Shown: positions 35,296 through 43,809 of the stretch, one piece after another
Layout: every line of letters begins with the position of its first letter
How positions within the stretch are numbered: the stretch's first letter is position 1
NCBI GenBank assembly: GCA_018819175.1
Contig: JAHJQQ010000028.1
Span: 1 to 64,000 of the forward strand
DNA: 64,000 nt
Source of the DNA: Gammaproteobacteria bacterium
GTDB lineage: Bacteria > Pseudomonadota > Gammaproteobacteria > Thiohalobacterales > Thiohalobacteraceae
Direction of reading: 5' to 3'
Program-made: the position numbers and the translations under genes
The notes under the pieces: generated by a model
Told to the model about the DNA's origin: nothing
The model's input: only the letters and a program-made list of their open reading frames with translations
Database searches by the model: none

Positions 35296-36695
35296 TTACT
35301 TTCCTCTCTGGCGTTAAAAGAACTTGTTTCGCTTTCCGTTGCATGCCTGCGCACGGCCCAATCGATACTCGGTACATGCTGAGCGGGTAATCCTGTGAAA
35401 TTGTTTTTTACGAGCTCCGGATCGGCCAACGCGTCGATGGAAAATGCGAGGCCATGGCAGTTCATGCAGACACTGCGCAGCATTTTTTCATTGGGTCGCA
35501 GATTGGCATTCTGGTTATGTTCGGCCAACGTCACTTCGACATCCTTCAGCACATGCACCGAACGCGGCAGATGGCAGGTCGCGCAGGACACGCCCGAACC
35601 GGCGGGTAGTTGTCCTGACAGTTCTCGGCGCCAGAGTTCGGCATGTGGTGAGTCGGTGTAGTTGCGCGAATGTTCGTCGTTATGACAGCTGATACAGGCG
35701 TCACTGGCGGCGCTTTGGCGTTCGAATCGGTGAGCGCCGTGACAACTTGTACAGGACAGCGTCGCATCGGCCTTGTCGGCCTTCATTGGCAGCTGCGCAT
35801 CGCGTGGTTGCATGGGCGACAAACCGGCGGCTAGCCGCATGCCATGCAGACCACCGAGAAAACCTTCGACCTCTGTGCTATGGCATTGCTGGCACGCGCG
35901 TTGATCCGGCTTTGCGCGCCAAATCGCACCGGCGCCATCGTTCAGATCAACAGTGTGACAGTCACTGCAATTCACGGCGGCCTGCGCATGCGCCGTGGAT
36001 TCCCAGTCATGCGCAATACGCTGATCGACCTGGATCTCGACGGGCATATCGGCGGCGGGTAAATCCAGCGGTGCAACCGGATGGTCGATAAGGGCACGAC
36101 GCAGTGACGCGTCAGCGGTTATTGGCTGTAGCGCCACCGGATGCAGATCCGGCTCCGCCTGATGCTTGATCAGAAAGTCTTCGTATAAGGCCTGGTTGTC
36201 ATGGAAATTGTGGCAACCACCGGTGGCACAGGAGGCGAAATCGAGTCCGGCGTGACTGACACGATCATCGGCGATGTCCGCATGACACTCGATGCAGAAA
36301 TCATTCGGCAGGGTTACACCCATGGCGTGCGTTATTTCAGGCTGATGTTCGGTATGACAGGTAATGCAATAGCGCGCATCCAATTTGGCGACCCGTTCGG
36401 CATTGCGCGGATCGGTAAATTTTGATTTCGGGTGTGAATCATCGCCCGCCTTGAGATCCTCGGCATGGCAGTTCATACAGGCCGTTTGCAGCACCTCCCC
36501 TCCACCGAATGGCTCGGCGTGGCAGCTATTACAGGAAAGCACGATCTGGTGGTGTGCGTGCGTCATGTCACCGACCAGATACACTGCCGCATCGCCCTTG
36601 CGTAATGCATAGCCGAGGTAAGCCGCCAAACCACCGATAAGGGCTAACCAGTACAACCAAATAAGCCAATGGGTACCGCCTCCGCTTAGTTTCAT
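35292..36695 (-). CDS. Membrane-anchored 11-haem c-type cytochrome
   Basis: The 467-residue protein has one N-terminal membrane anchor (WLIWLYWLALIGGLAAYLGY) and then a periplasmic region with ten CxxCH motifs (CNSCH, CMNCH, CITCH, CIECH, CSDCH, CQQCH, CTSCH, CISCH, CATCH, CMNCH) plus one unusual CX4CH (CATGGCH, about residue 156). Many free histidines (for example HAHHQ) could be the second ligands. It fits a multihaem cytochrome with NrfH/cytochrome c3-like modules but no recognised catalytic site. It lies 6 bp after the NirB-like fusion gene and probably takes electrons to or from it. Confidence 0.88.
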   Translation of the reverse strand: MKLSGGGTHWLIWLYWLALIGGLAAYLGYALRKGDAAVYLVGDMTHAHHQIVLSCNSCHAEPFGGGEVLQTACMNCHAEDLKAGDDSHPKSKFTDPRNAERVAKLDARYCITCHTEHQPEITHAMGVTLPNDFCIECHADIADDRVSHAGLDFASCATGGCHNFHDNQALYEDFLIKHQAEPDLHPVALQPITADASLRRALIDHPVAPLDLPAADMPVEIQVDQRIAHDWESTAHAQAAVNCSDCHTVDLNDGAGAIWRAKPDQRACQQCHSTEVEGFLGGLHGMRLAAGLSPMQPRDAQLPMKADKADATLSCTSCHGAHRFERQSAASDACISCHNDEHSRNYTDSPHAELWRRELSGQLPAGSGVSCATCHLPRSVHVLKDVEVTLAEHNQNANLRPNEKMLRSVCMNCHGLAFSIDALADPELVKNNFTGLPAQHVPSIDWAVRRHATESETSSFNAREESK

Positions 36696-36701
36696 TTCAT
36701 C

Positions 36702-38699
36702 TCAAAAGTAATACACGGATAACACGTGAAAACCGAGTAACGCCGGCAGCGGCCAACCGATGAACAGGTGAGCTCGATTCGTCCAACGTTGCATCCGACG
36801 CGCGCTGCGGCTCGTGCCGGGTGCTGCATAGGTTGTCGCCAGCGCGGCTACAATGCCCGCCAAAGCCAGCGCCAGATAATCGGTCAATAACCAACCATTC
36901 AGTCCGGTGCCGAATTCGAGTCCGGTGTGCAGCAACAGGGCGATCAAGGCAAGCGCGCCCAATAACACATGCACAAAGCGCCAAATGCCATAGCGTCCCC
37001 ATTCCAGGCTGCGCATGCGCTTACGCACCGACATGGCTAGGCCAAACAGGCCGAGTCCCAGCAGCGTGAATCCCGTTACCTGTTTCCAGAAGCCATCGCG
37101 CCAGATTGAGGACAGCTGATACAACAGTGTTTGCACTGAATCGGTTCGGAGAGAATCCGCGGGGAGACTCATGGCCAACAGAATAGGCAAGGCCAGCAAT
37201 GAGGTGATCGCGAGCGCACGCAGACCCGTCGTATCTGCGGGCACGGCTTGGGCGCCAGTCAATTCCGCAAGCAGCGGTCGGCAACTGCCACAAACGCTCG
37301 ATGCGCCCGTGCAGTTCATCAGTAGCTCCACCGAGCTATTGCCCTGACTTATTGCCGTTGTCAGTTGCCCGCGTGTCACACCGGTGCAGTTGCACACGAT
37401 GGCCGAAGCCGGCCAATCCTGCACACCCTGCTCAGCTTCTGGCCACAGATAACCCCGCTTCGTGAAGTCCCACAATTGCCAGGGCAACAGCACGCGCCTG
37501 CTCTTTATTGCCTCCTGAACCCTGGACAGTTCGTCCCAGTCGCCCAGAGCGATGGCACCGATCAGCCGTCCACGGCGCAATATCAGCTTGCGGTAAACAC
37601 CGTTTTTCGAATCCTTATAGACACGGGCGCGCAACCATGCGGGATCATCGCTCTCGGTAATCACGCCCATACTGAACACAGTACGCTTGACCACTTTGAG
37701 ACGAGTCGCGGTGAGCGACCCGGTGTAGCGTGCCGTTTGTCCGTTCAGGTGATGCGCCAGAACCGCCGCCTGCTCCAAACCGGGTCCGACCAGTCCGTAG
37801 AGTTGGTCACGATGTTCGGCACACTCGCCCACCGCAAAAATTGCCGGATCGGAGGTAGCGCAGACATCATCGATCACAATGCCGCGATTCACCCGCAGTC
37901 CACAGTTGCGCGCCAGATCAATATTGGGACGGATACCGGTGGCAACCACCAATGTGTCGCAATCCAGTATGCCGCCCAGCCGCAGGCGTATACCGGACAG
38001 TCGGCCATTGCCCCGCACCTTCACCACGGAATCTCCGGTGATGACGCGGATACCTAATGCACTCAACTGTTCCTGGAGCATCGCGCTCGCTGCCACATCC
38101 AGTTGTGCCGCCATAATCTGCGGTGCATGTTCAATGACGATCACCTCGGTACCGGCACGACTCAGACCGCGCGCCGCCTCCAGTCCCAGCAAACCGCCGC
38201 CAAGCACCACGGCACGACGACTGCGGGCGTTACGTGCCGCAAGAGCCTGCATGTCGGACATATCACGAAAACGGAACACGCCTTCCTGGGAGATACCGGG
38301 GATGGATGGAATATGCGGACGTGAACCAACCGCGAGGATTAATGTTTTATAGGGATGTACACGCCCTTCGCGATCGATCACCTCACGCCGTTCGCGATCT
38401 ATGCTGACTACCGCACAGTTATGATGCTGCAACACCCGATTCACAGTCTCGGTGCGCAACTGGTTCTGGAGTGCGCCCCAAGACACTTCGCCAGCCAGCA
38501 ATGAAGATAGCTGCACCCGGTTGTAAGGCGCCCAGGGTTCATCGCCAAACAAGGTCAGGGCACACTTGGGATTTAGCTGAAGAATGCTTTGCGCCACCTG
38601 AATACCGACCGGACCGGTACCGATCACGATCACCGGGCGTTCTATCGTAGCGGACGCAGACAATGCAAATTTTTGTTCGAGCTGCGCGGACATCGCCAT
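36702..38699 (-). CDS. NirB-like FAD/[2Fe-2S]/membrane fusion oxidoreductase
   Basis: The 665-residue protein has three parts. Residues ~20-420 resemble the N-terminus of NirB: FAD motif VIVIGTGPVGIQVA, NAD motif AVVLGGGLLGLEAA and FAVGECAEHRDQLYG. Residues ~430-480 are a BFD-like [2Fe-2S] domain (CNCTGVTRGQL, VCGSCRPLL). The rest holds about five membrane helices, with histidine pairs in RFVHVLLGALALIALLLHTG and in RAHLFIG/GFHVLSVYYF, as in haem b-binding ferric-reductase-like domains. The sirohaem domain of NirB is absent. It probably moves electrons between NAD(P)H and the membrane or periplasm. It follows the ANTAR leader directly. Confidence 0.85.
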   Translation of the reverse strand: MAMSAQLEQKFALSASATIERPVIVIGTGPVGIQVAQSILQLNPKCALTLFGDEPWAPYNRVQLSSLLAGEVSWGALQNQLRTETVNRVLQHHNCAVVSIDRERREVIDREGRVHPYKTLILAVGSRPHIPSIPGISQEGVFRFRDMSDMQALAARNARSRRAVVLGGGLLGLEAARGLSRAGTEVIVIEHAPQIMAAQLDVAASAMLQEQLSALGIRVITGDSVVKVRGNGRLSGIRLRLGGILDCDTLVVATGIRPNIDLARNCGLRVNRGIVIDDVCATSDPAIFAVGECAEHRDQLYGLVGPGLEQAAVLAHHLNGQTARYTGSLTATRLKVVKRTVFSMGVITESDDPAWLRARVYKDSKNGVYRKLILRRGRLIGAIALGDWDELSRVQEAIKSRRVLLPWQLWDFTKRGYLWPEAEQGVQDWPASAIVCNCTGVTRGQLTTAISQGNSSVELLMNCTGASSVCGSCRPLLAELTGAQAVPADTTGLRALAITSLLALPILLAMSLPADSLRTDSVQTLLYQLSSIWRDGFWKQVTGFTLLGLGLFGLAMSVRKRMRSLEWGRYGIWRFVHVLLGALALIALLLHTGLEFGTGLNGWLLTDYLALALAGIVAALATTYAAPGTSRSARRMQRWTNRAHLFIGWPLPALLGFHVLSVYYF

Positions 38700-38732
38700 C
38701 CTGCTCTCAGTGAGTAATATGAATACTTCGGC

Positions 38733-38838
38733 AAAAAAAAACGTCCATGCCTCCAGATAAAACCTGGTACATGGACGTCATTATCCGTTCGCCAGTCAAC
38801 GCTGACTGACCTATATGAGATGCATACACCTATGCATC
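38733..38838 (-). promoter_or_regulatory. ANTAR (NasT-type) antitermination leader
   Basis: Between nasT and the fusion oxidoreductase the minus strand forms three hairpins: P1 GATGCAT-AGGTGT-ATGCATC (38819-38838), P2 GTCAGTC-AGCGTT-GACTGGC (38791-38810; hexaloop with A1 and G4), and an intrinsic terminator GACGTCCATG...CATGGACG followed by nine T (38733-38779). P1 lacks the G4 of the consensus. NasT bound to such tandem hexaloops prevents terminator formation when nitrate or nitrite is present. Confidence 0.75.
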
Positions 38839-38866
38839 ACTTGTTTGCTCTATTTTTTATCGCTTC

Positions 38867-39433
38867 TCAGCCTAGTAAAGCGGCTGCCGAAATCACACTG
38901 TCCGCGACCTCGCCAATCTTCTGATTCCGTTCCATCGCCAGTTTGCGCAGGCTATGGTAGGCCGCATCCTCACTGATGCCGCGGCGCTGCATAAGGATGC
39001 CCTTGGCACGATCTATCTTCTTGCGGTCGTTCAGGCTGCGACGTGTGGATTTCAATTCACCACGCAGCGACTGCATTTCCTGAAACCGCGCCAATGCAAC
39101 GTTCAGTACCGCCCCGAGACGGTTGACATACAAACCATCAACTATATAGGCACTCACACCCGCGGCGATGGCCCTGCGTATCGCGCCGGAATCCGCATCA
39201 TCAGTAAACATCACAATCGGCAGCGGCAGTTCCTCGCCTATCAGATGGAGCTGATCGAGCAGTTGCGTGCTCGGCACACTCACATCCAGCACGATCAGAT
39301 CAGGGCGTAAGTGTCCCGCCTGTACGATCAGCTCGTCGTCCGGCGAGCAGGTGCCAACCACGTTATACTGGTGGGCAACCAGCGCGGGACTGACCTGATC
39401 TATTGCACGGTCGTGCACCAACATCACACGCAT
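38867..39433 (-). CDS. nasT: NasT-like ANTAR antiterminator response regulator
   Basis: The ~188-residue cytoplasmic protein has a receiver-like domain (VMLVHDRAIDQV, LIVLDVSVPSTQLLDQL, PIVMFTDD) and a C-terminal ANTAR domain of three helices (KIDRAKGILMQRRGISEDAA, then LRKLAMERNQKIGEVA). The receiver keeps an aspartate in LDVS. NasT binds leader RNAs and permits transcription of nitrate assimilation genes; it is usually held inactive by NasS, which is not encoded in this window. I choose the ATG near 39433 (MRVMLV); upstream non-ATG starts would add an unrelated 70 residues. Confidence 0.88.
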   Translation of the reverse strand: MRVMLVHDRAIDQVSPALVAHQYNVVGTCSPDDELIVQAGHLRPDLIVLDVSVPSTQLLDQLHLIGEELPLPIVMFTDDADSGAIRRAIAAGVSAYIVDGLYVNRLGAVLNVALARFQEMQSLRGELKSTRRSLNDRKKIDRAKGILMQRRGISEDAAYHSLRKLAMERNQKIGEVADSVISAAALLG

Positions 39434-39817
39434 GGCTCGAATAAGCTCAATTCCAATAACACTGCCAATCAACATCGCAAGCTCTGTGCCAACCGGACCA
39501 AAAACGACATTAGTCGCTGTATTCCTTGGATCTGTATCAATGTTATTGATCTTGCCAGGGGCTAAACTATGGTTGTCAATTGCACCGGTTCGGGGATAAC
39601 CTACCGCGCGCTGATCCTGAATGGTGCAAATTTCAACGCCCAACTGTCCGCATTACTCCGCCTCACATCGGGGCGATGCATGCGCAGGCGCATAATCCCG
39701 GCGGTTTGGGATTCTTGAAAGGATAAGCATGCATCGGCATGGTGCTTGCAAACACCCCATCAACGTGCTGCGCCGTGTCGGCCAAGCGCTGCTTCCAGGA
39801 TATGAAGGAATTGTTCC
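39434..39817. other. Divergent nasT-glgC control region
   Basis: It carries outward-facing half-sites TTGCACC (39580) and GGTGCAA (39623), each like half of an NtrC site. On the plus strand CGGCATGGTGCTTGCA (39735-39750) resembles a sigma-54 promoter with GG and GC 10 bases apart. AAGGAA before 39818 is the glgC ribosome-binding site. No gene was found in the stretch. Confidence 0.35.
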
Positions 39818-41038
39818 ATGCTCGACCAGACCTTAACCGTTATTCTCGCCGGCGGCATCGGCTCACGCCTGGCGCCGCTGACCGAACACCGCACCAAGCC
39901 GGCGGTACCCTTCGGCGGGAAATATCGGATTATTGATTTCACGCTGGCCAACTGCCTGCATTCCGGCCTGCGCCGCGTGCTGGTGCTCACCCAGTACAAA
40001 TCCCACTCGCTGCAGAAGCATCTGCGCGATGGCTGGTCGATATTCAATCCCGAGCTTGGCGAATACATAACCCCTGTTCCGCCACAGATGCGGATTGGGG
40101 AGAGCTGGTACAGCGGTACGGCGGATGCCATTTATCATAACTTATACTTACTGGAACGAAGTGAAGCCAAATATGCGTTAGTGCTGTCAGGTGATCACAT
40201 CTATCGTATGGATTATGCGGCCATGCTGACAGCGCACCGCGATTCCCAGGCTGATGTCAGCGTGGCCTGTATGTCTGTCAGCACTAAAGAAGCCCAGTCG
40301 TTCGGCGTGGTTCGTGTCGACAACGATCAGCGCATTAGGGATTTTCAGGAAAAACCCGCCGCCCCCGCCACGCTACCGAATGATCCCGAGCACGCACTGG
40401 CCAGCATGGGAATATATGTCTTCTCGATGGATTTGCTGCTCAAGGCACTCCGCGATGACCATAAGGACAGTGGCTCCGAACACGATTTCGGCAAGGATAT
40501 TCTGCCAAAGCTGATTGGCGATCATCGTGTATTTGCCTATCCCTTTGGCGGCGAGACCGGCCGCGTAACACCGGATCGCTACTGGCGGGATGTCGGTACG
40601 ATCGACGCGTACTATCAGGCCAATATGGATCTACTAAAGCCTGTTCCACCGCTGAATCTGTATCAGCAGGATTGGACCATCCGCACTTATCAGGCGCAAA
40701 GCGCACCGGCGCGCACGGTACCCGGCACCTCGGGCAATGAAGGCATATTCATCAATTCAATTGTTGCCGGCGGCACGGTCATCGCCGGCGGTAGCGTGCA
40801 GCATTCGATTCTGTTTCCGAATGCCTTCATCGGTGACGAAGCCTCTGTATCCGAATCCATCATTTTCAACGGTGTACGCATCGGTGATGGCGCACAGATC
40901 AAGAACTGCATTATCGATAAGAATGTCGAGGTTCCGCCTGGTGAACGCATAGGCTTCGACAGCGAAAAAGATCGACAACGGTTTACCGTTTCGGAGCAAG
41001 GGATTGTGGTTGTGCCGAAGGGTTATAAATTCGGCTGA
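39818..41038 (+). CDS. glgC: Glucose-1-phosphate adenylyltransferase
   Basis: The 406-residue enzyme makes ADP-glucose for glycogen synthesis. It begins with the nucleotidyltransferase motif VILAGGIGSRLAPLTEHRTK, followed by KPAVPFGGKYRIIDF, the substrate loop SGDHIYRMDY, the EKP motif (DFQEKP), and YWRDVGTIDAYYQANMDLL. The C-terminal left-handed beta-helix has hexapeptide repeats (VAGGTVIAGGSVQHSILF). It is divergent from nasT and may be monocistronic. Confidence 0.95.
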   Translation: MLDQTLTVILAGGIGSRLAPLTEHRTKPAVPFGGKYRIIDFTLANCLHSGLRRVLVLTQYKSHSLQKHLRDGWSIFNPELGEYITPVPPQMRIGESWYSGTADAIYHNLYLLERSEAKYALVLSGDHIYRMDYAAMLTAHRDSQADVSVACMSVSTKEAQSFGVVRVDNDQRIRDFQEKPAAPATLPNDPEHALASMGIYVFSMDLLLKALRDDHKDSGSEHDFGKDILPKLIGDHRVFAYPFGGETGRVTPDRYWRDVGTIDAYYQANMDLLKPVPPLNLYQQDWTIRTYQAQSAPARTVPGTSGNEGIFINSIVAGGTVIAGGSVQHSILFPNAFIGDEASVSESIIFNGVRIGDGAQIKNCIIDKNVEVPPGERIGFDSEKDRQRFTVSEQGIVVVPKGYKFG

Positions 41039-41054
41039 GCATGTTTACAAGAGC

Positions 41055-41225
41055 GAAAAGGCTTTCAACACGAAGGCGCATAAGGCGCACAAAGGGAAAC
41101 CCGATCAATGTAAAGCCTTGAATCCCCTCTCTCTGAACTTCTCCCACCAAGGGGGAGTGAGTAATACTCTTTTATTGATTTTACTTCGTGCGCCTTATGC
41201 GCCTTCGTGTTTAATGCTTTTGTGT
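41055..41225. repeat. Inverted repeat with AACACGAAGGCGCATAAGGCG arms
   Basis: CACGAAGGCGCATAAGGCGC at 41070 faces GTGCGCCTTATGCGCCTTCG at about 41189-41210. The same arms flank the ilvB-ilvH spacer (55985-56090). It lies between convergent glgC and prfC and may serve as a transcription barrier. Confidence 0.65.
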
Positions 41226-41249
41226 TGGATGTTTTTGCGTTGCGTCCTG

Positions 41250-42830
41250 TCAATGCTCCCGCGTCGCGAAGAACCGCACGTCCGGATTACGCTCGATGGC
41301 CATATCCAGATTCACTCGCGTCGGTGCGATATACACAAGATCACCGCCCTGATCGATGGCGAGATATTCATAGACTTTTTCGCGGAACCGTTCCAGCAGT
41401 TTCGGATCATCACATTCAACCCAACGCGCCGTGGCCACGGCAACGCTTTCGAAACTGCACTCCACGTTGTACTCACCGCGCAGCCGATGCGCGACCACAT
41501 CGAACTGCAGGACACCGACTGCGCCCAAAATCAGATCATTATTCTTCAGTGGCCGGAACAGCTGTGTGGCGCCCTCTTCGCACAGCTGATCCAAACCCTT
41601 CTGCAGTGCCTTCATGCGTAACGGGTCACGCAGTACCACGCGGCGGAACAGTTCCGGCGCGAAGCTGGGGATGCCGGTGTATTTGAGATCCTCACCCTGC
41701 GTGAAGGTATCACCGATACGGATGGTGCCGTGATTGTGCAGGCCGATAATGTCGCCCGGCCAGGCCTCTTCGACCTGTCCGCGCTCGGAGGCCAGAAAGG
41801 TCATGGCATTGGCGACGGTCACATCACGTCCGATGCGCACATGGCGCATGCGAATACCTTTCTCATAATGACCGGAACACACGCGCAGGAAGGCAATGCG
41901 GTCGCGATGCTGCGGGTCCATGTTCGCCTGAATCTTGAATACGAAGCCGGTGAATTTTTCCTCTACGGGTTCAACGCTGCGTGTGGTGGTCGCACGCGGC
42001 AGTGGCGCCGGCGCGAAGGTCGAGAAATAATCCAGCAATTCCTGGACACCGAAATTATTGATGGCGGAACCAAAGAACACCGGCGTCTGTTGACCGGCCA
42101 GATAGGCCTCGACATCGAATGCATGGCTTGCGCCACGCACCAGTTCGATCTCGTCGCGCAGTTCGGCGGCATGTTCCGCCAGCACTTCATCCAGCAGCGG
42201 GTTATCCAGTCCTTTGATGATCGTGATGTCCTGGCGCACGCTGCCCTTGCCGGGCGTGTACAGATGCACGCTGTCATCAATCAGGTGATAAACGCCCTTG
42301 AAACGCTTCCCCATGCCGATCGGCCAGGTGATGGGCGAGCATTGAATGTTAAGCACCGATTCAACTTCATCGAGCAACTCAATAGGCTGCTGACCTTCAC
42401 GATCGAGCTTATTGATGAAGGTCATGATGGGCGTATCGCGCAACCGGCAGACCTCCATCAGCTTGATGGTGCGCGCCTCAACGCCCTTGGCGGCATCGAT
42501 GACCATCAAGGCCGAGTCCACGGCCGTCAGGGTACGGTAGGTGTCTTCGGAAAAGTCTTCGTGACCGGGCGTATCGAGCAGATTGATCATGCAGCCCTTA
42601 TAGGGAAACTGCATGATCGAGGAGGTAATCGAAATACCACGCTGCTTCTCAAGCTCCATCCAGTCGGACGTCGCATGGCGCGCGGCCTTGCGGCCTTTCA
42701 CTGTGCCGGCCAGCTGAATGGCGCCACCGAACAGCAACAGCTTCTCCGTCAGCGTGGTCTTACCCGCATCGGGATGAGAGATGATAGCGAAGGTGCGGCG
42801 GCGGGCCGTTTCTTGAGTCAATTCGGTCAT
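41250..42830 (-). CDS. prfC: Peptide chain release factor 3
   Basis: The 526-residue translational GTPase releases RF1/RF2 from ribosomes after termination. The G domain shows SHPDAGKTTLTEKLL, the effector region RGISITSSIMQF, DTPGHEDFSEDTYR and NKLD. Domains 2 and 3 follow (FTGFVFKIQANMDPQHRDR; LGAVGVLQFDVVAHRL). The length matches E. coli RF3. A bidirectional terminator lies just upstream of its start, ending the neighbouring PEP-CTERM gene. Confidence 0.96.
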   Translation of the reverse strand: MTELTQETARRRTFAIISHPDAGKTTLTEKLLLFGGAIQLAGTVKGRKAARHATSDWMELEKQRGISITSSIMQFPYKGCMINLLDTPGHEDFSEDTYRTLTAVDSALMVIDAAKGVEARTIKLMEVCRLRDTPIMTFINKLDREGQQPIELLDEVESVLNIQCSPITWPIGMGKRFKGVYHLIDDSVHLYTPGKGSVRQDITIIKGLDNPLLDEVLAEHAAELRDEIELVRGASHAFDVEAYLAGQQTPVFFGSAINNFGVQELLDYFSTFAPAPLPRATTTRSVEPVEEKFTGFVFKIQANMDPQHRDRIAFLRVCSGHYEKGIRMRHVRIGRDVTVANAMTFLASERGQVEEAWPGDIIGLHNHGTIRIGDTFTQGEDLKYTGIPSFAPELFRRVVLRDPLRMKALQKGLDQLCEEGATQLFRPLKNNDLILGAVGVLQFDVVAHRLRGEYNVECSFESVAVATARWVECDDPKLLERFREKVYEYLAIDQGGDLVYIAPTRVNLDMAIERNPDVRFFATREH

Positions 42831-42898
42831 GGGAAGGTTTCAGTGCTGAACAACGGCGGCATTGTAACCGATCGGACGCGGCAGAAGGTGGCAGGCAT

Positions 42899-42930
42899 AA
42901 AAAAAGCGGCGCTGGGCGCCGCTTTTTTGG
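42899..42930. terminator. Bidirectional Rho-independent terminator
   Basis: A-run, GCGGCGC-TGG-GCGCCGC hairpin, T-run. It ends the PEP-CTERM gene (minus strand); the A-tract on the other side makes it usable in both directions. Confidence 0.88.
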
Positions 42931-42945
42931 GTACTGCACTACCAA

Positions 42946-43479
42946 TCAGGTGCGACGGCTCAGCCCCACCATTCCCAGGAGACCGCTCGCCATCAGCCAC
43001 ACGGCGGCAGGCACCGGTACAGCAGAGACTTCAATCGAAGCATTGCCGAAACCCGGGACATAATAGCTTGAGCCGTCAAAGAAGCCCGGTGATGCAGCTG
43101 CCGTGGATAGGCTGGCCGTGCCCAGGTCAGTCGCGACGAAATTCAGCGTGCCGAGAATTCCCGATTCCAAAGATAAGGGACCTGCAAAACTAATACCCAC
43201 CACGCCATCGACAGCGGTATCGATCGGGAAAAAAGCCAAGCCCAAAGGATTGGCGCCAAAATCAATACTGTCGAAATCCAGGAAGCTTGTGTCGTAGTTG
43301 AAATTGAAACCACCACTGATCAGAGGATCAGTGAAGTCGCTGAACAGCACTTCAACAGAAACGGCTTCGCCGATCATGGCCATCTGTGACGTTGGATTGA
43401 TCGTCACGCTCGCGGCCTGTGTGACACCCACCAAACCTGACAATACCAATGCACAGGCCAGTTTTTTTAAATTCTTCAT
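42946..43479 (-). CDS. PEP-CTERM-type secreted protein with cohesin-like domain
   Basis: The 177-residue protein has a signal peptide (LACALVLSGLVGVTQAA), a beta-rich domain with cohesin-like features (VSVEVLFSDFTDPLISGG, DTSFLDFDSIDFG, LGTLNFVATDLG), and a C-terminal sorting tail VPVPAAVWLMASGLLGMVGL followed by SRR. In the PEP-CTERM system such tails are processed by exosortase and the proteins reach the cell surface or matrix. VPVPAAVWL is a common variant of the PEP motif. I choose ATG 43479, which follows GGGGGAG. No exosortase gene is in the window. Confidence 0.85.
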   Translation of the reverse strand: MKNLKKLACALVLSGLVGVTQAASVTINPTSQMAMIGEAVSVEVLFSDFTDPLISGGFNFNYDTSFLDFDSIDFGANPLGLAFFPIDTAVDGVVGISFAGPLSLESGILGTLNFVATDLGTASLSTAAASPGFFDGSSYYVPGFGNASIEVSAVPVPAAVWLMASGLLGMVGLSRRT

Positions 43480-43809
43480 GCGGTAAAACTCCCCCAAAAT
43501 GTCCATCACCAAGTGTTGGGATGTACGAGCAAATTCTGTATTTATTGAATCAGACTTGCTGTGCTTCTATTGAGTAATAGCAAGTAGCATGCCTGAGGCG
43601 CGCATTCTACCTTATAGGCAATAAAATCAGCAAGATAGAAATCAGAGCGTTTGAGCTGATACCTGGGATGGAAATTAATTCGACACATGGTTAGAACAAC
43701 ATCAAACTCATTGTTCATTACTATCAATAAGATATTTTATTTCGAGCAGCCAAATACGTTGGAATAGGGCGGCAAGGCTGTTAATTATTCCGACATCCCT
43801 CACCGGGAC
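43480..43809. other. AT-rich gene-free spacer
   Basis: It lies between the PEP-CTERM gene and rimI and probably carries the PEP-CTERM promoter. No gene, repeat or clear operator was recognised. Confidence 0.4.

Noticed and set aside
39580..39630. Full NtrC sites between nasT and glgC
   Set aside because: Only half sites (GCACC and GGTGCAA) are present and they are too far apart for one dimer site.
41730..43193. 487-codon plus-strand frame
   Set aside because: It runs antisense through prfC and the PEP-CTERM gene, across a terminator, and matches no family.
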